Source: Bin18 sp965242795 (GTDB lineage: Bacteria; Desulfobacterota; Binatia; Bin18). From it: a stretch of 64,000 nucleotides of DNA. The DNA is taken from NCBI GenBank assembly GCA_965242795.1, contig OZ251505.1:3472001-3536000 (forward strand). The letters are read 5' to 3'. Positions 53,057 to 60,582 of this stretch are shown one piece after another (position 1 is the stretch's first letter; every line of letters starts with the position of its first letter). The position numbers were made by a program, and so were the translations under genes. The notes under the pieces were generated by a model. The model was not told the DNA's origin. It saw nothing but the letters and a program-made list of their open reading frames with translations, and did no database searches.

Positions 53057-55293
53057 GCCAACCGGCTGCCGATCTGATAGACGGCCAGGGCCGCAAGGTA
53101 GGCCAAGCCCGTCATATATACGAACGTGAACGCCGGGTAGCCCCAGGAATCGGTCTCGCGTTTGATCGTCGCCAGCGTGGCGCCGCACTGACAGCACAAG
53201 GCGAAGAAGACCATGATCGACACGGCGACGAGCGGCGTGAAGACCGGGCGCCCGTCCGGCCACGTCTCGGCGCGCATGGCGTCGCGCAACTCCACGCTGT
53301 CTTCGCTCTGGTCGGCCCCGAGGTTGTAGATCGTGCCGAGCGCGGCAATGACGACCTCCCGCGCCGGAAAGCTCGCCAGCGTCGCCATGCCGATCTTCCA
53401 GTCCCAACCCAACGGCGTCACGAAGGGTTCGATCGTCCGTCCGGCCCGTCCGAGATAGCTGTTTCGGAGCCGCTGCCCCGCGACGTCGTGCTCGATCGCC
53501 GCAGCCTCGGAAGCCGCCGTCTGTCCGCTCGTATCGGCGCGGTTCGGGTCGGAATGCGGCTCGGGGTGAGGATAATAGGACAGCGCCCAGACGAGAATCG
53601 TCGTCGCCAGGATGATACTCCCGGCCCGGCGCAGGAAGGCGAGGCTGCGGTCGTACATCCGAAACAGGACCACCCGCCACGCCGGGATCTTGAAGGGCGG
53701 GAGTTCCATGAGGAACGGCACCGGCTCGCCGCTCAGCATGGTGCGTTTCAGGAGCCAGGCAACCGGCGGGGCGACCACCAGCCCGAGCGCGTACATCACG
53801 AACAGGGTCAGCCCTTGCAGGCCGACGACGCCCCACACGGTCTGCGCCGGGATGAACGCGGAGATGAACAGGACATAGACGGGGAGCCGCGCGCTGCAAC
53901 TCATCAGCGGCGCGACCAGAATCGTGGCGATCCGGTCGCGCCGGTTGTCGATGGTCCGGGCGGCCATGATGCCGGGCACCGCGCAGGCGAACGACGACAA
54001 CAGCGGGATGAAGCTGCGCCCGGACAACCCGAAGCCGGCCATTACGCGGTCCATCAGAAACGCGGCGCGCGCCATGTAGCCGGAATCCTCCAGAAGCGCG
54101 ATGAGGCCGAACAGGACCGCGATCTGCGGAACGAACACCACGACTGCGCCCACGCCGCCGATCACCCCATCGACGAGCAGGCTTCGCAGCGGTCCCGGCG
54201 GTAGCATGCCGCCGACCCAATCTCCGGCCCCGGACACGCCGCGGTCGAGCACGTCCATGAACGGCACGGCCCACGAGAAGATCGACTGGAACGTGACGCC
54301 CATCACCGCCAGGAAGACGGCCAGGCCCCACACCTTGTGCGTGACGACCGCGTCGAACCGCGCCGTCCAGTCCGTTCGACTCTTCTCTGCCACGGCCGGG
54401 TTCGGCGCGGTTCGCCGGACGTCGCGCACGAGGTCGGCAATCGCGGCGTAGCGGGTGTCCGTCTCCAATTCCGGGAGCCCGGCCGCGGTGCCGTTCAGCC
54501 GTCCGCGGGCGGCGCGGATCTGATCGAGCACGGGCGCGCCGCGGCGTTGGGCGAAATCCTGTTCGAGTTTGCCCCCGGCGTCGAACAGCAGGCGTTCGAC
54601 CAGAAAATCCGGCAACGGGGGTGCTCCGTCGGGACCGGCGAGTCGTCGGGCGAGCGTGGCGACTTCGGCCCGAAAGGCGGGGGGAAACGTGACCAGCCGC
54701 GCCCGCGGGGCGGCTTCGCCCAGGGTGTCGCAGACGGCCTGCCGCAAGCGGTCCAGCCCGTGGCGTTTCACGGCCTGGACGGGCACGACGCGGACGCCGA
54801 GTCGTTGTTGAAGCGCCGCGACGTCGATGTGCACGCCCTGCTTTCCCGCGACGTCGAGCATGGTCAGCGCCACGACGGTGGGCCGGCCGAGGTCCAGAAT
54901 TTGCGTGACCAGATAGAGGTTGCGGTCGAGGTTGCTGGCGTCGGCGACGGCCAGCACGACGTCGGGCTCGACCGTTCCCTCCCCGGAGCCGAGGAGGACG
55001 GAGACGGCGATCATCTCGTCGGGGGCCCGCGGGGCCAGCGAATAGGTGCCGGGCAGATCGACGGCCAGGAATTTCCGCCCGTCGTGCAGAAACGCGCCCA
55101 ACGCGGTTTCGACCGTCACCCCGGGGTAATTTCCGGTGTGCTGGCTCAGCCCGGTCAGGGCGTTGAAGAGCGTGGTCTTGCCGGTGTTGGGATTCCCGAT
55201 GACGGCGACGCGAGAGGGCGCATCCGCGGTGGGGCCGCTTCCCGATGCGGCCGGATCGGATCTCGGCCCGCCGTGCGGTTCAGGGACGTCCAT
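53053..55293 (-). CDS. feoB: ferrous iron transport protein B
   Basis: A 746-residue inner-membrane Fe2+ transporter. The N-terminal G domain has GNPNTGKTTLFNALTG (G1), DLPGTYSLAP (G3) and LTMLDVAGKQG (G4-like), then the cytoplasmic helical domain. The membrane core contains two Gate-type repeats: SFACAVPGIMAARTIDNRRD and FFALCCQCGATLATIKRET, with the conserved pore Cys. The length is normal. It is transcribed after feoA from a region with a Fur-box-like site. Confidence 0.96.
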   Translation of the reverse strand: MDVPEPHGGPRSDPAASGSGPTADAPSRVAVIGNPNTGKTTLFNALTGLSQHTGNYPGVTVETALGAFLHDGRKFLAVDLPGTYSLAPRAPDEMIAVSVLLGSGEGTVEPDVVLAVADASNLDRNLYLVTQILDLGRPTVVALTMLDVAGKQGVHIDVAALQQRLGVRVVPVQAVKRHGLDRLRQAVCDTLGEAAPRARLVTFPPAFRAEVATLARRLAGPDGAPPLPDFLVERLLFDAGGKLEQDFAQRRGAPVLDQIRAARGRLNGTAAGLPELETDTRYAAIADLVRDVRRTAPNPAVAEKSRTDWTARFDAVVTHKVWGLAVFLAVMGVTFQSIFSWAVPFMDVLDRGVSGAGDWVGGMLPPGPLRSLLVDGVIGGVGAVVVFVPQIAVLFGLIALLEDSGYMARAAFLMDRVMAGFGLSGRSFIPLLSSFACAVPGIMAARTIDNRRDRIATILVAPLMSCSARLPVYVLFISAFIPAQTVWGVVGLQGLTLFVMYALGLVVAPPVAWLLKRTMLSGEPVPFLMELPPFKIPAWRVVLFRMYDRSLAFLRRAGSIILATTILVWALSYYPHPEPHSDPNRADTSGQTAASEAAAIEHDVAGQRLRNSYLGRAGRTIEPFVTPLGWDWKIGMATLASFPAREVVIAALGTIYNLGADQSEDSVELRDAMRAETWPDGRPVFTPLVAVSIMVFFALCCQCGATLATIKRETDSWGYPAFTFVYMTGLAYLAALAVYQIGSRLA

Positions 55294-55343
55294 GCCGTTC
55301 CGTTGCAGTGAATGCCGGCCGCGTTGCGCGTCGATGACGCTAC

Positions 55344-55571
55344 CTACGACGCAACGAGTCGTACGCGGCGCGCCTCTTGTTTGCGGACCGCCAGATCGTA
55401 GCCGCGAATGCGGATCTGCATCGGGTCTCCCAGCGGCGCATGGCGCAGCACGTGCACGGCTTGGCCGCGGGTGAAGCCGAGTTCGGCCAAGCGCTGCGCA
55501 ATGCCGTCCGTGCCCATAATCGAGTGGATGCAGCCGTGTTCCAGCGGGGCGAGGTTCGCGAGTGTCTTCAT
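55344..55571 (-). CDS. feoA: ferrous iron transport protein A
   Basis: A 75-residue SH3-fold protein: MKTLANLAPLEHGC, AQRLAELGFTRGQAVHVLRH, GDPMQIRIRGYDLAVRKQEA. This is the full FeoA pattern; it supports FeoB at the membrane. The ATG at 55571 was chosen because the extended frame to 55811 has no coding character. It leads the feoA-feoB operon. Confidence 0.93.
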   Translation of the reverse strand: MKTLANLAPLEHGCIHSIMGTDGIAQRLAELGFTRGQAVHVLRHAPLGDPMQIRIRGYDLAVRKQEARRVRLVAS

Positions 55572-55765
55572 GGTCGGCTCGGAGGACGCGATACGTTCCT
55601 GGCGTCGGATGGGGCCCGTTCGAGCGCGGTATTGATAGTCAAGTTTCTCGACGGAAACAACACGGGAAGGAGCAGGAATGGATAGGGCAGCCCGGCTTTT
55701 CCGTTCGTGATGTTCATCCGCGACTGCCCGTGACCGAGAACGTGGCGCCTTTCCGTGCGGCCCTG

Positions 55766-55822
55766 TTGACAAGCTTCCGGATTTTCCATATTCTTTCTTT
55801 GAAAACGACATTCAATTTCAAT
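55766..55822. promoter_or_regulatory. divergent promoter region with Fur-box-like operator
   Basis: Plus strand: TTGACA (55766-55771), 17 bp, TATTCT (55789-55794). Minus strand toward feoA: TTGAAT (55815-55810), 17 bp, AATATG (55792-55787). Between and over them lies TTGAAAACGACATTCAATTT and CAATT (55798-55822), AT-rich sequence with repeated TTGAAA/TTTCAA half-sites like Fur operators. This single site could silence both directions when iron is plentiful. Confidence 0.5.
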
Positions 55823-56028
55823 TGATCCGGAGACGAGCAATAAGACGAGCGCGGCAAAGGGCGAGTCGGCAGTCGGTAGCGAGAAGCTGGAAGCCCGTGA
55901 CACGTGATCCGAGGAAAGGCGTTCGGCGGAAGGCGCGGCTGGATGGATACGAAATTTTCGGTGTGCAGGGTTTTGTGGTGGGCCCTGCGCTGGCCCCGGG
56001 GATACCCTCCAATCCTCGGGGCCTTTTT
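55801..56028 (+). ncRNA. candidate iron-responsive small RNA
   Basis: A plus-strand transcription unit without a convincing gene: promoter TTGACA-17-TATTCT, Fur-like operator at the predicted start, about 200 nt of sequence, then a strong terminator at 55992-56028. The open frames inside start late and run through the terminator. The arrangement is that of RyhB-type sRNAs, but no homology is claimed. The gene-free 55572-55765 between feoA and this promoter shows nothing else. Confidence 0.35.
55992..56028 (+). terminator. Rho-independent terminator
   Basis: GGCCCCGGGG stem closed with CCTCGGGGCC around a short loop, followed by TTTTT on the plus strand only. Confidence 0.7.
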
Positions 56029-56031
56029 CCG

Positions 56032-56394
56032 TCATGTGTGCAGAGCGGTCTCACGGCCGGCCTGCCGAGACCCGCTTGGTTCGTTCCGGGTCCGGTAACG
56101 CCGGGCAGAGGCGCGGGCGAAACGGCGTACTTCTTCGCGGACCAAGTGCCGGAGCTCTTCGGCTTGCAGAACGAGGCAGCGGGTCGTTTCGGGATCGGTC
56201 TCCCGCCGCAGACGGTCCACTATGAGCGCGAGTCGGGTGGCAGGATCGGGACTGCGGTTTTCTTCGGCAAGGCAGTCCTGACCCCGACGTAGCGGATCCG
56301 TATCGGCCGGCCGTGTCGCGGATTGCGGTTCGTCCACCGATGCCGGGAGTTGGGCAACGCTTCCCGGCGTCCGTTCCTTGAAGTCCGTGTTCAT
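56032..56394 (-). CDS. hypothetical protein, helical C-terminus
   Basis: A 120-residue protein with a disordered polar N-terminal half and a helical C-terminal half (RLALIVDRLRRETDPETTRC, LVLQAEELRHLVREEVRRFA). It follows two other very small genes on the same strand in the iron island, and these may form one operon. No strong ribosome-binding site is visible. No family is recognised. Confidence 0.5.
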   Translation of the reverse strand: MNTDFKERTPGSVAQLPASVDEPQSATRPADTDPLRRGQDCLAEENRSPDPATRLALIVDRLRRETDPETTRCLVLQAEELRHLVREEVRRFARASARRYRTRNEPSGSRQAGRETALHT

Positions 56395-56440
56395 GTTGCG
56401 CGATCTTTCGTCGAGGTTCCTCGATGTAGCCGGGCAGGTT

Positions 56441-56644
56441 TCAGTGTCCCGCTTCGGTGGGGCTCGCGAGTTGCGGGCGCTGCATGTCCTGGGCGGCTTC
56501 GGAGGTCAGGGCGTGTAGGGCGAAGAATTCGTCGGGCGTCATCTTGATGATGGCCCGCCCGACCACGACGTGAAGGCAGCCCTCGGAGCATAGTGAGATG
56601 GAGATGTTCTTGTTCGGGGTTTGCCAGACGTGCGCGTCGTACAT
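56441..56644 (-). CDS. small hypothetical protein of the iron island, copy 1
   Basis: A 67-residue protein MYDAHVWQTPNKNISISLCS...GRAIIKMTPDEFFALHALTS with a GAAGGAGG site in front. The pattern of two short strands (ISLCSEGCLHVVVG, IIKMTPDEFFAL helix) recurs in the neighbouring gene 12 bp upstream (VCPQGHVYLHVGHTCVTFRK then EQFIDLAHVV), so they are distant paralogues. The small size and Cys residues suggest a metal-related or regulatory role, but this is not established. Confidence 0.65.
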   Translation of the reverse strand: MYDAHVWQTPNKNISISLCSEGCLHVVVGRAIIKMTPDEFFALHALTSEAAQDMQRPQLASPTEAGH

Positions 56645-56655
56645 TGCTTCCTCCT

Positions 56656-56874
56656 TCAGTGTCGGGTCTGGGACGACCATGCGGTATCCGTCTCGGCGAG
56701 ATGGCGTTCGGCCGCGGCGACGACGTGGGCCAAGTCGATGAATTGCTCCTTGCGGAACGTGACGCAGGTGTGGCCGACGTGAAGATAGACGTGGCCCTGT
56801 GGGCAGACGCGCGCCGTGATGCCCGTCTCGTTGGTAAAGACTTTTGCGTATCGGTCCGGTTGCGGACTGCGCAT
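56656..56874 (-). CDS. small hypothetical protein of the iron island, copy 2
   Basis: A 72-residue protein, MRSPQPDRYAKVFTNETGIT...HVYLHVGHTCVTFRKEQFID, with an AGGAGG site before the ATG. It is the first gene of the minus-strand cluster reading away from the Fur-box-like palindromes at 57047-57099, so iron control is likely. It resembles the next gene downstream in layout. Confidence 0.65.
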   Translation of the reverse strand: MRSPQPDRYAKVFTNETGITARVCPQGHVYLHVGHTCVTFRKEQFIDLAHVVAAAERHLAETDTAWSSQTRH

Positions 56875-57046
56875 GGGTGCCTCCTTGCTTCCGTCTTCTC
56901 GGGGCGATGAAAACCCGACCGTGGACTTCTCCTTGGTACGGGCTCTGGGTTGGACACCGCGGGCCGCAGCGAGGGATGAACGTCACCTTCCTCATCGGCG
57001 GAGAGGTGACGGGCGTCGATCTGTTTCAACTACGCATGACGTGAAA

Positions 57047-57065
57047 ATTGAAAGTGACTTTCAAT
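57047..57065. promoter_or_regulatory. Fur-box-like operator 1 (perfect 9-1-9 palindrome)
   Basis: ATTGAAAGTGACTTTCAAT, two perfect 9-bp arms around G. It lies between the divergent minus-strand small-gene cluster and the ferritin-like gene. The form matches the 19-bp symmetrical Fur operator. Confidence 0.7.
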
Positions 57066-57082
57066 GTCGTTCGTCCAGGTTG

Positions 57083-57099
57083 TTGAGAATGACTCTCAA
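57083..57099. promoter_or_regulatory. Fur-box-like operator 2
   Basis: TTGAGAATGACTCTCAA, palindromic with one mismatch, 17 bp beyond operator 1 and followed by AAATCATTTTC, a further half-site. Multiple overlapping boxes are typical of strongly Fur-controlled promoters. The rest of the gene-free stretch 56875-57211 is the ferritin promoter. Confidence 0.65.
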
Positions 57100-57132
57100 A
57101 ATCATTTTCTTCAATAAAATCAATAACTTAGC

Positions 57133-57161
57133 TTGACAAAAGACACCGCCGGGCGTATCGT
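57133..57161 (+). promoter_or_regulatory. putative promoter of the ferritin-like gene
   Basis: TTGACA (57133-57138), 17 bp, TATCGT (57156-57161), then an AAGGAGG site before the ATG at 57212. Confidence 0.6.
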
Positions 57162-57211
57162 GCCTCCATCAACGACACGGTCGAAGGATTCCTTCCCACA
57201 AGGAGGTCGTC

Positions 57212-57673
57212 ATGGATACGCAAAAAGTGATCGCAGCCCTGAACAACGCGGTGTCTCTCGAACATGCCGCAACCCTCCAATATCAGCAGCACGCGTTGCT
57301 CGTGCACGGCCTGTGGCGCAAGGTGTTCGCCGATTTCTTCGAGCAACAGAGCCGGACCTCTCTCAGTCACGCCCAGACGTTCGGTCAGAAGGTCGTCGCG
57401 TTGGGCGGGGTTCCCACGGTGGAGATCGGCACGACCGTCCACCAGTCCACGAATCTCGAGGAAATGCTGCAGCAGGACTTGGCGCTCGAACGCGAGGCCA
57501 TGCTGGCGTACACCGAGGCCCACGGTTTGGCGGAGGGCGACATCGCGCTGCGCTCGCAACTCGAAAACCACATCGAGGGTGAGCAGGGCGACATCGAAGA
57601 GTTGGAGATGTATCTGAGCATGGTCGAGACGAAGGACGTGGACCGGGACATCACGCTCCGTCGCGTGAAATAG
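57212..57673 (+). CDS. ferritin/bacterioferritin-like iron-storage protein
   Basis: A 153-residue four-helix-bundle protein. Likely diiron ligands lie in AVSLEHAATLQYQQHALLV (E17), EQQSRTSLSHAQTFG (E and H), LALEREAMLAYTEAHGL and LENHIEGEQGDIEELEMYL, the bacterioferritin/Dps-type E-ExxH-E-ExxE/H pattern. No heme-binding Met is obvious. Upstream Fur-like boxes and a downstream terminator define a single-gene unit for iron storage beside the feo operon. Confidence 0.85.
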   Translation: MDTQKVIAALNNAVSLEHAATLQYQQHALLVHGLWRKVFADFFEQQSRTSLSHAQTFGQKVVALGGVPTVEIGTTVHQSTNLEEMLQQDLALEREAMLAYTEAHGLAEGDIALRSQLENHIEGEQGDIEELEMYLSMVETKDVDRDITLRRVK

Positions 57674-58028
57674 TCCTCCCCACCTCGGGACAATGCGGGG
57701 CGGCTTCTCGATGGAAGCCGCCCTCTTTTTTTGTGCGACCCGGAAACGGGATGACGTTGCTCGAAGCGTGGACGCGGGAGGGGTTCCACTTCCGTCGGCT
57801 CGCGCGCAGCACGCGGATGATCGATTCCGCTTCTTCCGGCGTCACTCTGAGTGTCTGTTGTCGGCACCACCCCAGAGTCGTCGCCCAGGTCAATCGACGC
57901 AACGCGACGACGGGCCGTCCGTCCTGCTGCTCCTCCAGGGCGACTTCCAGCGCCGCCGGCGGTCGACCGATCGACGCCGTTGCGGCCGCCGAGCCGGATA
58001 TCGTCGTAAGAATTTCGGTCTTGCCCAT
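57651..58028 (-). CDS. small hypothetical protein convergent with the ferritin gene
   Basis: A 125-residue protein with coherent sequence VALEEQQDGRPVVALRRLTW, GWCRQQTLRVTPEEAESIIR and VLRASRRKWNP, and a GAGGAGG site before the ATG. The last 25 codons run through the ferritin terminator and overlap the ferritin gene by 23 bp, so the native protein may be shorter. No known family; its position suggests membership of the iron regulon. Confidence 0.55.
   Translation of the reverse strand: MGKTEILTTISGSAAATASIGRPPAALEVALEEQQDGRPVVALRRLTWATTLGWCRQQTLRVTPEEAESIIRVLRASRRKWNPSRVHASSNVIPFPGRTKKEGGFHREAAPHCPEVGRTISRDGA
57697..57732 (+). terminator. terminator of the ferritin-like gene
   Basis: GGGCGGCTTC-loop-GAAGCCGCCC followed by TCTTTTTTT, a textbook Rho-independent terminator 24 bp after the stop codon. 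Confidence 0.9.
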
Positions 58029-58058
58029 AGGAGCGTTCCTCCTCGGTGAGATCGCCGC

Positions 58059-58307
58059 TCAGCCTGCGCGGACCGTGTCGACCGCGCCGTGGCGGGTGCC
58101 GTCGCTCAGCGTGCACCCGGTTTCTTTTTTTCCGGAATGCGCAAGCGTCGCGTCCATGACGGGGCCGGGTGACAGGGACGCTTCCCAAGGGATGACGACG
58201 ATACGCTTGCAGCGCCGGCATTTGAGTTCGACCCCGTCCGCACGCAGTCGCGCCAACAAATTCCCGCACAGGCAGCGGGATTCGTGAGATGTGTTCGTTG
58301 AAGGCAT
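58059..58307 (-). CDS. Com-like four-cysteine zinc-finger protein
   Basis: An 82-residue protein with SRCLCGNLLARLRADGVELK and CRRCKRIVVIPW: CxC...CxxC, the layout of the Com zinc finger (Mu translational activator) and similar ribbon proteins. It reads away from the long palindrome with Fur-like core at 58324-58370. A regulatory RNA- or DNA-binding role is inferred only from the finger. Confidence 0.65.
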   Translation of the reverse strand: MPSTNTSHESRCLCGNLLARLRADGVELKCRRCKRIVVIPWEASLSPGPVMDATLAHSGKKETGCTLSDGTRHGAVDTVRAG

Positions 58308-58323
58308 CGAGGGGTTGCCTCTT

Positions 58324-58370
58324 TCCGTTTCGTTGAAATTGAGAGTGATTATCAATTTCAACGAAACGGA
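58324..58370. promoter_or_regulatory. 47-bp perfect palindrome with Fur-box core
   Basis: Arms of 19 bp (TCCGTTTCGTTGAAATTGA and its exact complement) around GAGTGATTA. The centre TTGAGAGTGATTATCAA fits the Fur operator. It sits 17 bp upstream of the zinc-finger gene. It could be an extended Fur operator or a hairpin; the surrounding 58373-58570 contains no gene. Confidence 0.6.
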
Positions 58371-58570
58371 TAACAAATACCGGAACGGGATGCAAGTGGA
58401 ATTTTCGAAGACGAAGATACCCGCTGGCCGGAAGGGCCGGCACCAAACGAACCGCAGCGCCGGGCGGTCTCGGCGTCAAGCTGAAAGCCGTTATGGAGGA
58501 CGTTGGAACACGGCGCTGCCTCGTTGCGCCGCCAAGTGGGGTTCGGTAGTAATAGCCGCTCCCGACACGG

Positions 58571-58659
58571 GGAGAGGTGGCCGAGTGGTCGAAGGCGCTC
58601 GCCTGCTAAGCGAGTGTACGTCTCAACGCGTACCGAGGGTTCGAATCCCTCCCTCTCCG
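58571..58659 (+). tRNA. tRNA-Ser (GCT)
   Basis: An 89-nt tRNA with a long variable arm (TGTACGTCTCAACGCGTACC), acceptor GGAGAGG/CCTCTCC with discriminator G, anticodon GCT in the CTGCTAA loop, T-loop GTTCGAATC. CCA is not encoded. A single gene, not in an array. Confidence 0.96.
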
Positions 58660-58842
58660 TCGTCCCGCATCCAACCGCGATTACTCCGTGGCCCTCATCG
58701 TTTCGGACGATTGACGATCAGGAAGGAACCGTCCCGGTTTTGGGGAATACGTTTCTCGAGCCCGACCGATTCCGGTTTTTCGATACCGCACCGTCATTCG
58801 TGCAGTTGATCTGCCTCAGCAGCCCTAGTGGGGAACGGCTGC

Positions 58843-58871
58843 TTGACAACTTGGACCTTACGACTCTATCA
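58843..58871 (+). promoter_or_regulatory. putative iscU promoter
   Basis: TTGACA (58843-58848), 17 bp, CTATCA (58866-58871), 72 bp before the iscU start. The rest of 58660-58942 shows no gene. Confidence 0.5.
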
Positions 58872-58942
58872 TCCGGCTCGTTCCGAGCTGCGCACTCGAT
58901 CTTGCCCGCGAAAACGACGGTTCATCGCCTAAGGAGGACGAC

Positions 58943-59365
58943 ATGGCATATACGGAAAAAGTGGTGGAACACTACGAGCGGCCGAAGAACGTCGGGAGCT
59001 TCGGCAAGGATGAAGATAACGTCGGCACCGGAGTCGTGGGCGCACCGGAGTGCGGCGACGTGATGAAGCTCCAGTTGAAGATCGACCCGGCCACGGAGGT
59101 GATCGAGGACGCCCGGTTCAAGACGTTCGGCTGCGGCTCGGCCATCGCCTCGTCAAGTTACGTGACCGAGCTGGTGAAGGGGAAGACGGTCGCCGAGGCC
59201 GCGGAGATCAAGAACACGAAGATCGTGGAGGAGTTGGCGTTGCCGCCGGTGAAGATCCACTGTTCGGTGCTGGCCGAAGACGCCATCAAGGCCGCGGTGG
59301 CGGACTGGCGCGAGCATACCGACGACGCCACGCAGGCCCCGGTCGAACGCGACACCGCCGCGTAG
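58943..59365 (+). CDS. iscU: IscU-type iron-sulfur cluster scaffold
   Basis: A 140-residue scaffold protein with all three cluster cysteines: C37 (APECGDVM), C64 (TFGCGSAIASSS) and C107 (KIHCSVLAEDAI). The opening YTEKVVEHYERPKNVGSF is standard. A cysteine desulfurase is not adjacent; instead an additional nuoB, an Rrf2 regulator and the nuo operon follow, which suggests that cluster assembly is expressed together with complex I, the largest Fe-S consumer. An AAGGAGG site precedes the ATG. Confidence 0.94.
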   Translation: MAYTEKVVEHYERPKNVGSFGKDEDNVGTGVVGAPECGDVMKLQLKIDPATEVIEDARFKTFGCGSAIASSSYVTELVKGKTVAEAAEIKNTKIVEELALPPVKIHCSVLAEDAIKAAVADWREHTDDATQAPVERDTAA

Positions 59366-59396
59366 CCGCCGCGGACAAACGGACTTCGGAGACCCG

Positions 59397-59930
59397 ATGG
59401 AAATCGAGGGGAGGCCGGCAACCTCGGCGCGGTTGCAAGGCGGCGAGGAAGCGTTGCTGGGCGATGCGGTCGTCCTGACCAATCTGGACAAGGCGATCGG
59501 CTGGGCCAGGAAATACTCCATCTTTCCCTACCCGTTTGCGACGGCGTGTTGCGCCATGGAGTACATGGCGCTGTCGATGACGCCGTACGACATCGACCGC
59601 TTCGGCGCCCTGCTGCCGCGGTTCAGTCCCCGACAGGCCGACCTGCTGATGGTGATCGGGACGGTCACCTGCCGCCAAGCTCCCATTCTGAAGCGGGTGT
59701 ACGAACAAATGGCCGAGCCGAACTGGGTCATGGCGTTCGGCGCCTGCGCTTCGACCGGCGGCTTCTACGACAACTACACCACGGTCGCCGGCATCGATCA
59801 CATCGTGCCGGTGGACGTATATGTGCCGGGCTGTCCTCCCCGGCCGGAGAACGTTCTCGACGCCCTGATGGCTCTCCAGCGGAAGATTCAGACCCAGAAG
59901 CAGAAATTCCGGGGTTCCGCACCGAACTGA
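59397..59930 (+). CDS. nuoB: NADH-quinone oxidoreductase subunit B, paralogue 1
   Basis: A 177-residue NuoB with the N2-cluster ligands: tandem Cys in ATACCAMEYMAL, MAFGACASTGG and PGCPPRPEN. An additional Cys occurs in GTVTCRQAP. It is clearly divergent from the second NuoB at 61033, and the N-terminus has an extra 20 residues. It is placed between iscU and the Rrf2 gene instead of in the nuoA-D order, so it may belong to a different complex-I-type or hydrogenase-like assembly. Confidence 0.92.
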   Translation: MEIEGRPATSARLQGGEEALLGDAVVLTNLDKAIGWARKYSIFPYPFATACCAMEYMALSMTPYDIDRFGALLPRFSPRQADLLMVIGTVTCRQAPILKRVYEQMAEPNWVMAFGACASTGGFYDNYTTVAGIDHIVPVDVYVPGCPPRPENVLDALMALQRKIQTQKQKFRGSAPN

Positions 59931-60009
59931 CCGAGACGGACGCTCCGACGTACGACATCGGCCAATGGCCCACGCGACGCCTCCCCGGTCAATCGAGCGC
60001 AGCTCGCTG

Positions 60010-60489
60010 ATGAACATCGGACGGCGGGTCGATTACGCCGTCCGGGCACTGACCTATCTCGCTGCCCAGCCGCGGCGGCAGGTCGTGCCCCGCCGGGAGA
60101 TCCAGACGAAACAGGATATTCCGGCCCACTTTCTGTCCAAGATCATGAAGCAACTGGCGGGCGGTGGGCTCGTCGAGTCCCACATGGGCGCCCGCGGCGG
60201 GTTCACGCTCAAGAAGCCCGCGGCGGAGATCAGCCTGCATGCGGTGTACGAATGCCTGGAGGGGCCGCTGCTCCTCATGGAATGCCTGAGCGAGGACGGC
60301 CGCGCCTGTTGCTATCACGGGGTCTGCAACCAGATTTCGGTTTGGGGCGAGGCGCAGCGCATGTTGAGCGCATATCTCGCCGGCGTGTCGATCGAACAGA
60401 TCGCCAACAAGGTGGGATTGCGCGAGGAACTTGCCCATCGGGGGCAGGCGGAGTATAGAGAGCCTGCCCGTGTCGAGCCGCCGCTGTAA
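60010..60489 (+). CDS. Rrf2 family (IscR-like) transcriptional regulator
   Basis: A 159-residue regulator: winged helix RRVDYAVRALTYLAAQPRRQ, IPAHFLSKIMKQLAGGGLVE, SHMGARGGFTLKKPA, then the cluster-binding region with C92, C100/C101 and C106 (MECLSEDGRACCYHGVC), comparable to the three Cys of IscR. It probably senses Fe-S status and controls iscU and nuo genes around it. The ATG at 60010 was chosen for fit to the family N-terminus. Confidence 0.9.
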   Translation: MNIGRRVDYAVRALTYLAAQPRRQVVPRREIQTKQDIPAHFLSKIMKQLAGGGLVESHMGARGGFTLKKPAAEISLHAVYECLEGPLLLMECLSEDGRACCYHGVCNQISVWGEAQRMLSAYLAGVSIEQIANKVGLREELAHRGQAEYREPARVEPPL

Positions 60490-60582
60490 ACCGAAGGGCG
60501 GCGGAAGCCTTCCGGCGGTCGAGAAGAGAGCCGCGGGCGAGACCGGCCTTCCCGTCCGCGCAGGAAGAAGGAGTTTCCCCCC

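Noticed and set aside
55822..56292. Plus-strand frame through the region after feoA
   Set aside because: It reads across a strong terminator and lies antisense to the 56032-56394 gene; composition is not protein-like.
58291..58809. Plus-strand frame over the 47-bp palindrome and tRNA-Ser
   Set aside because: It overlaps the tRNA gene and the operator palindrome and encodes no recognisable sequence.
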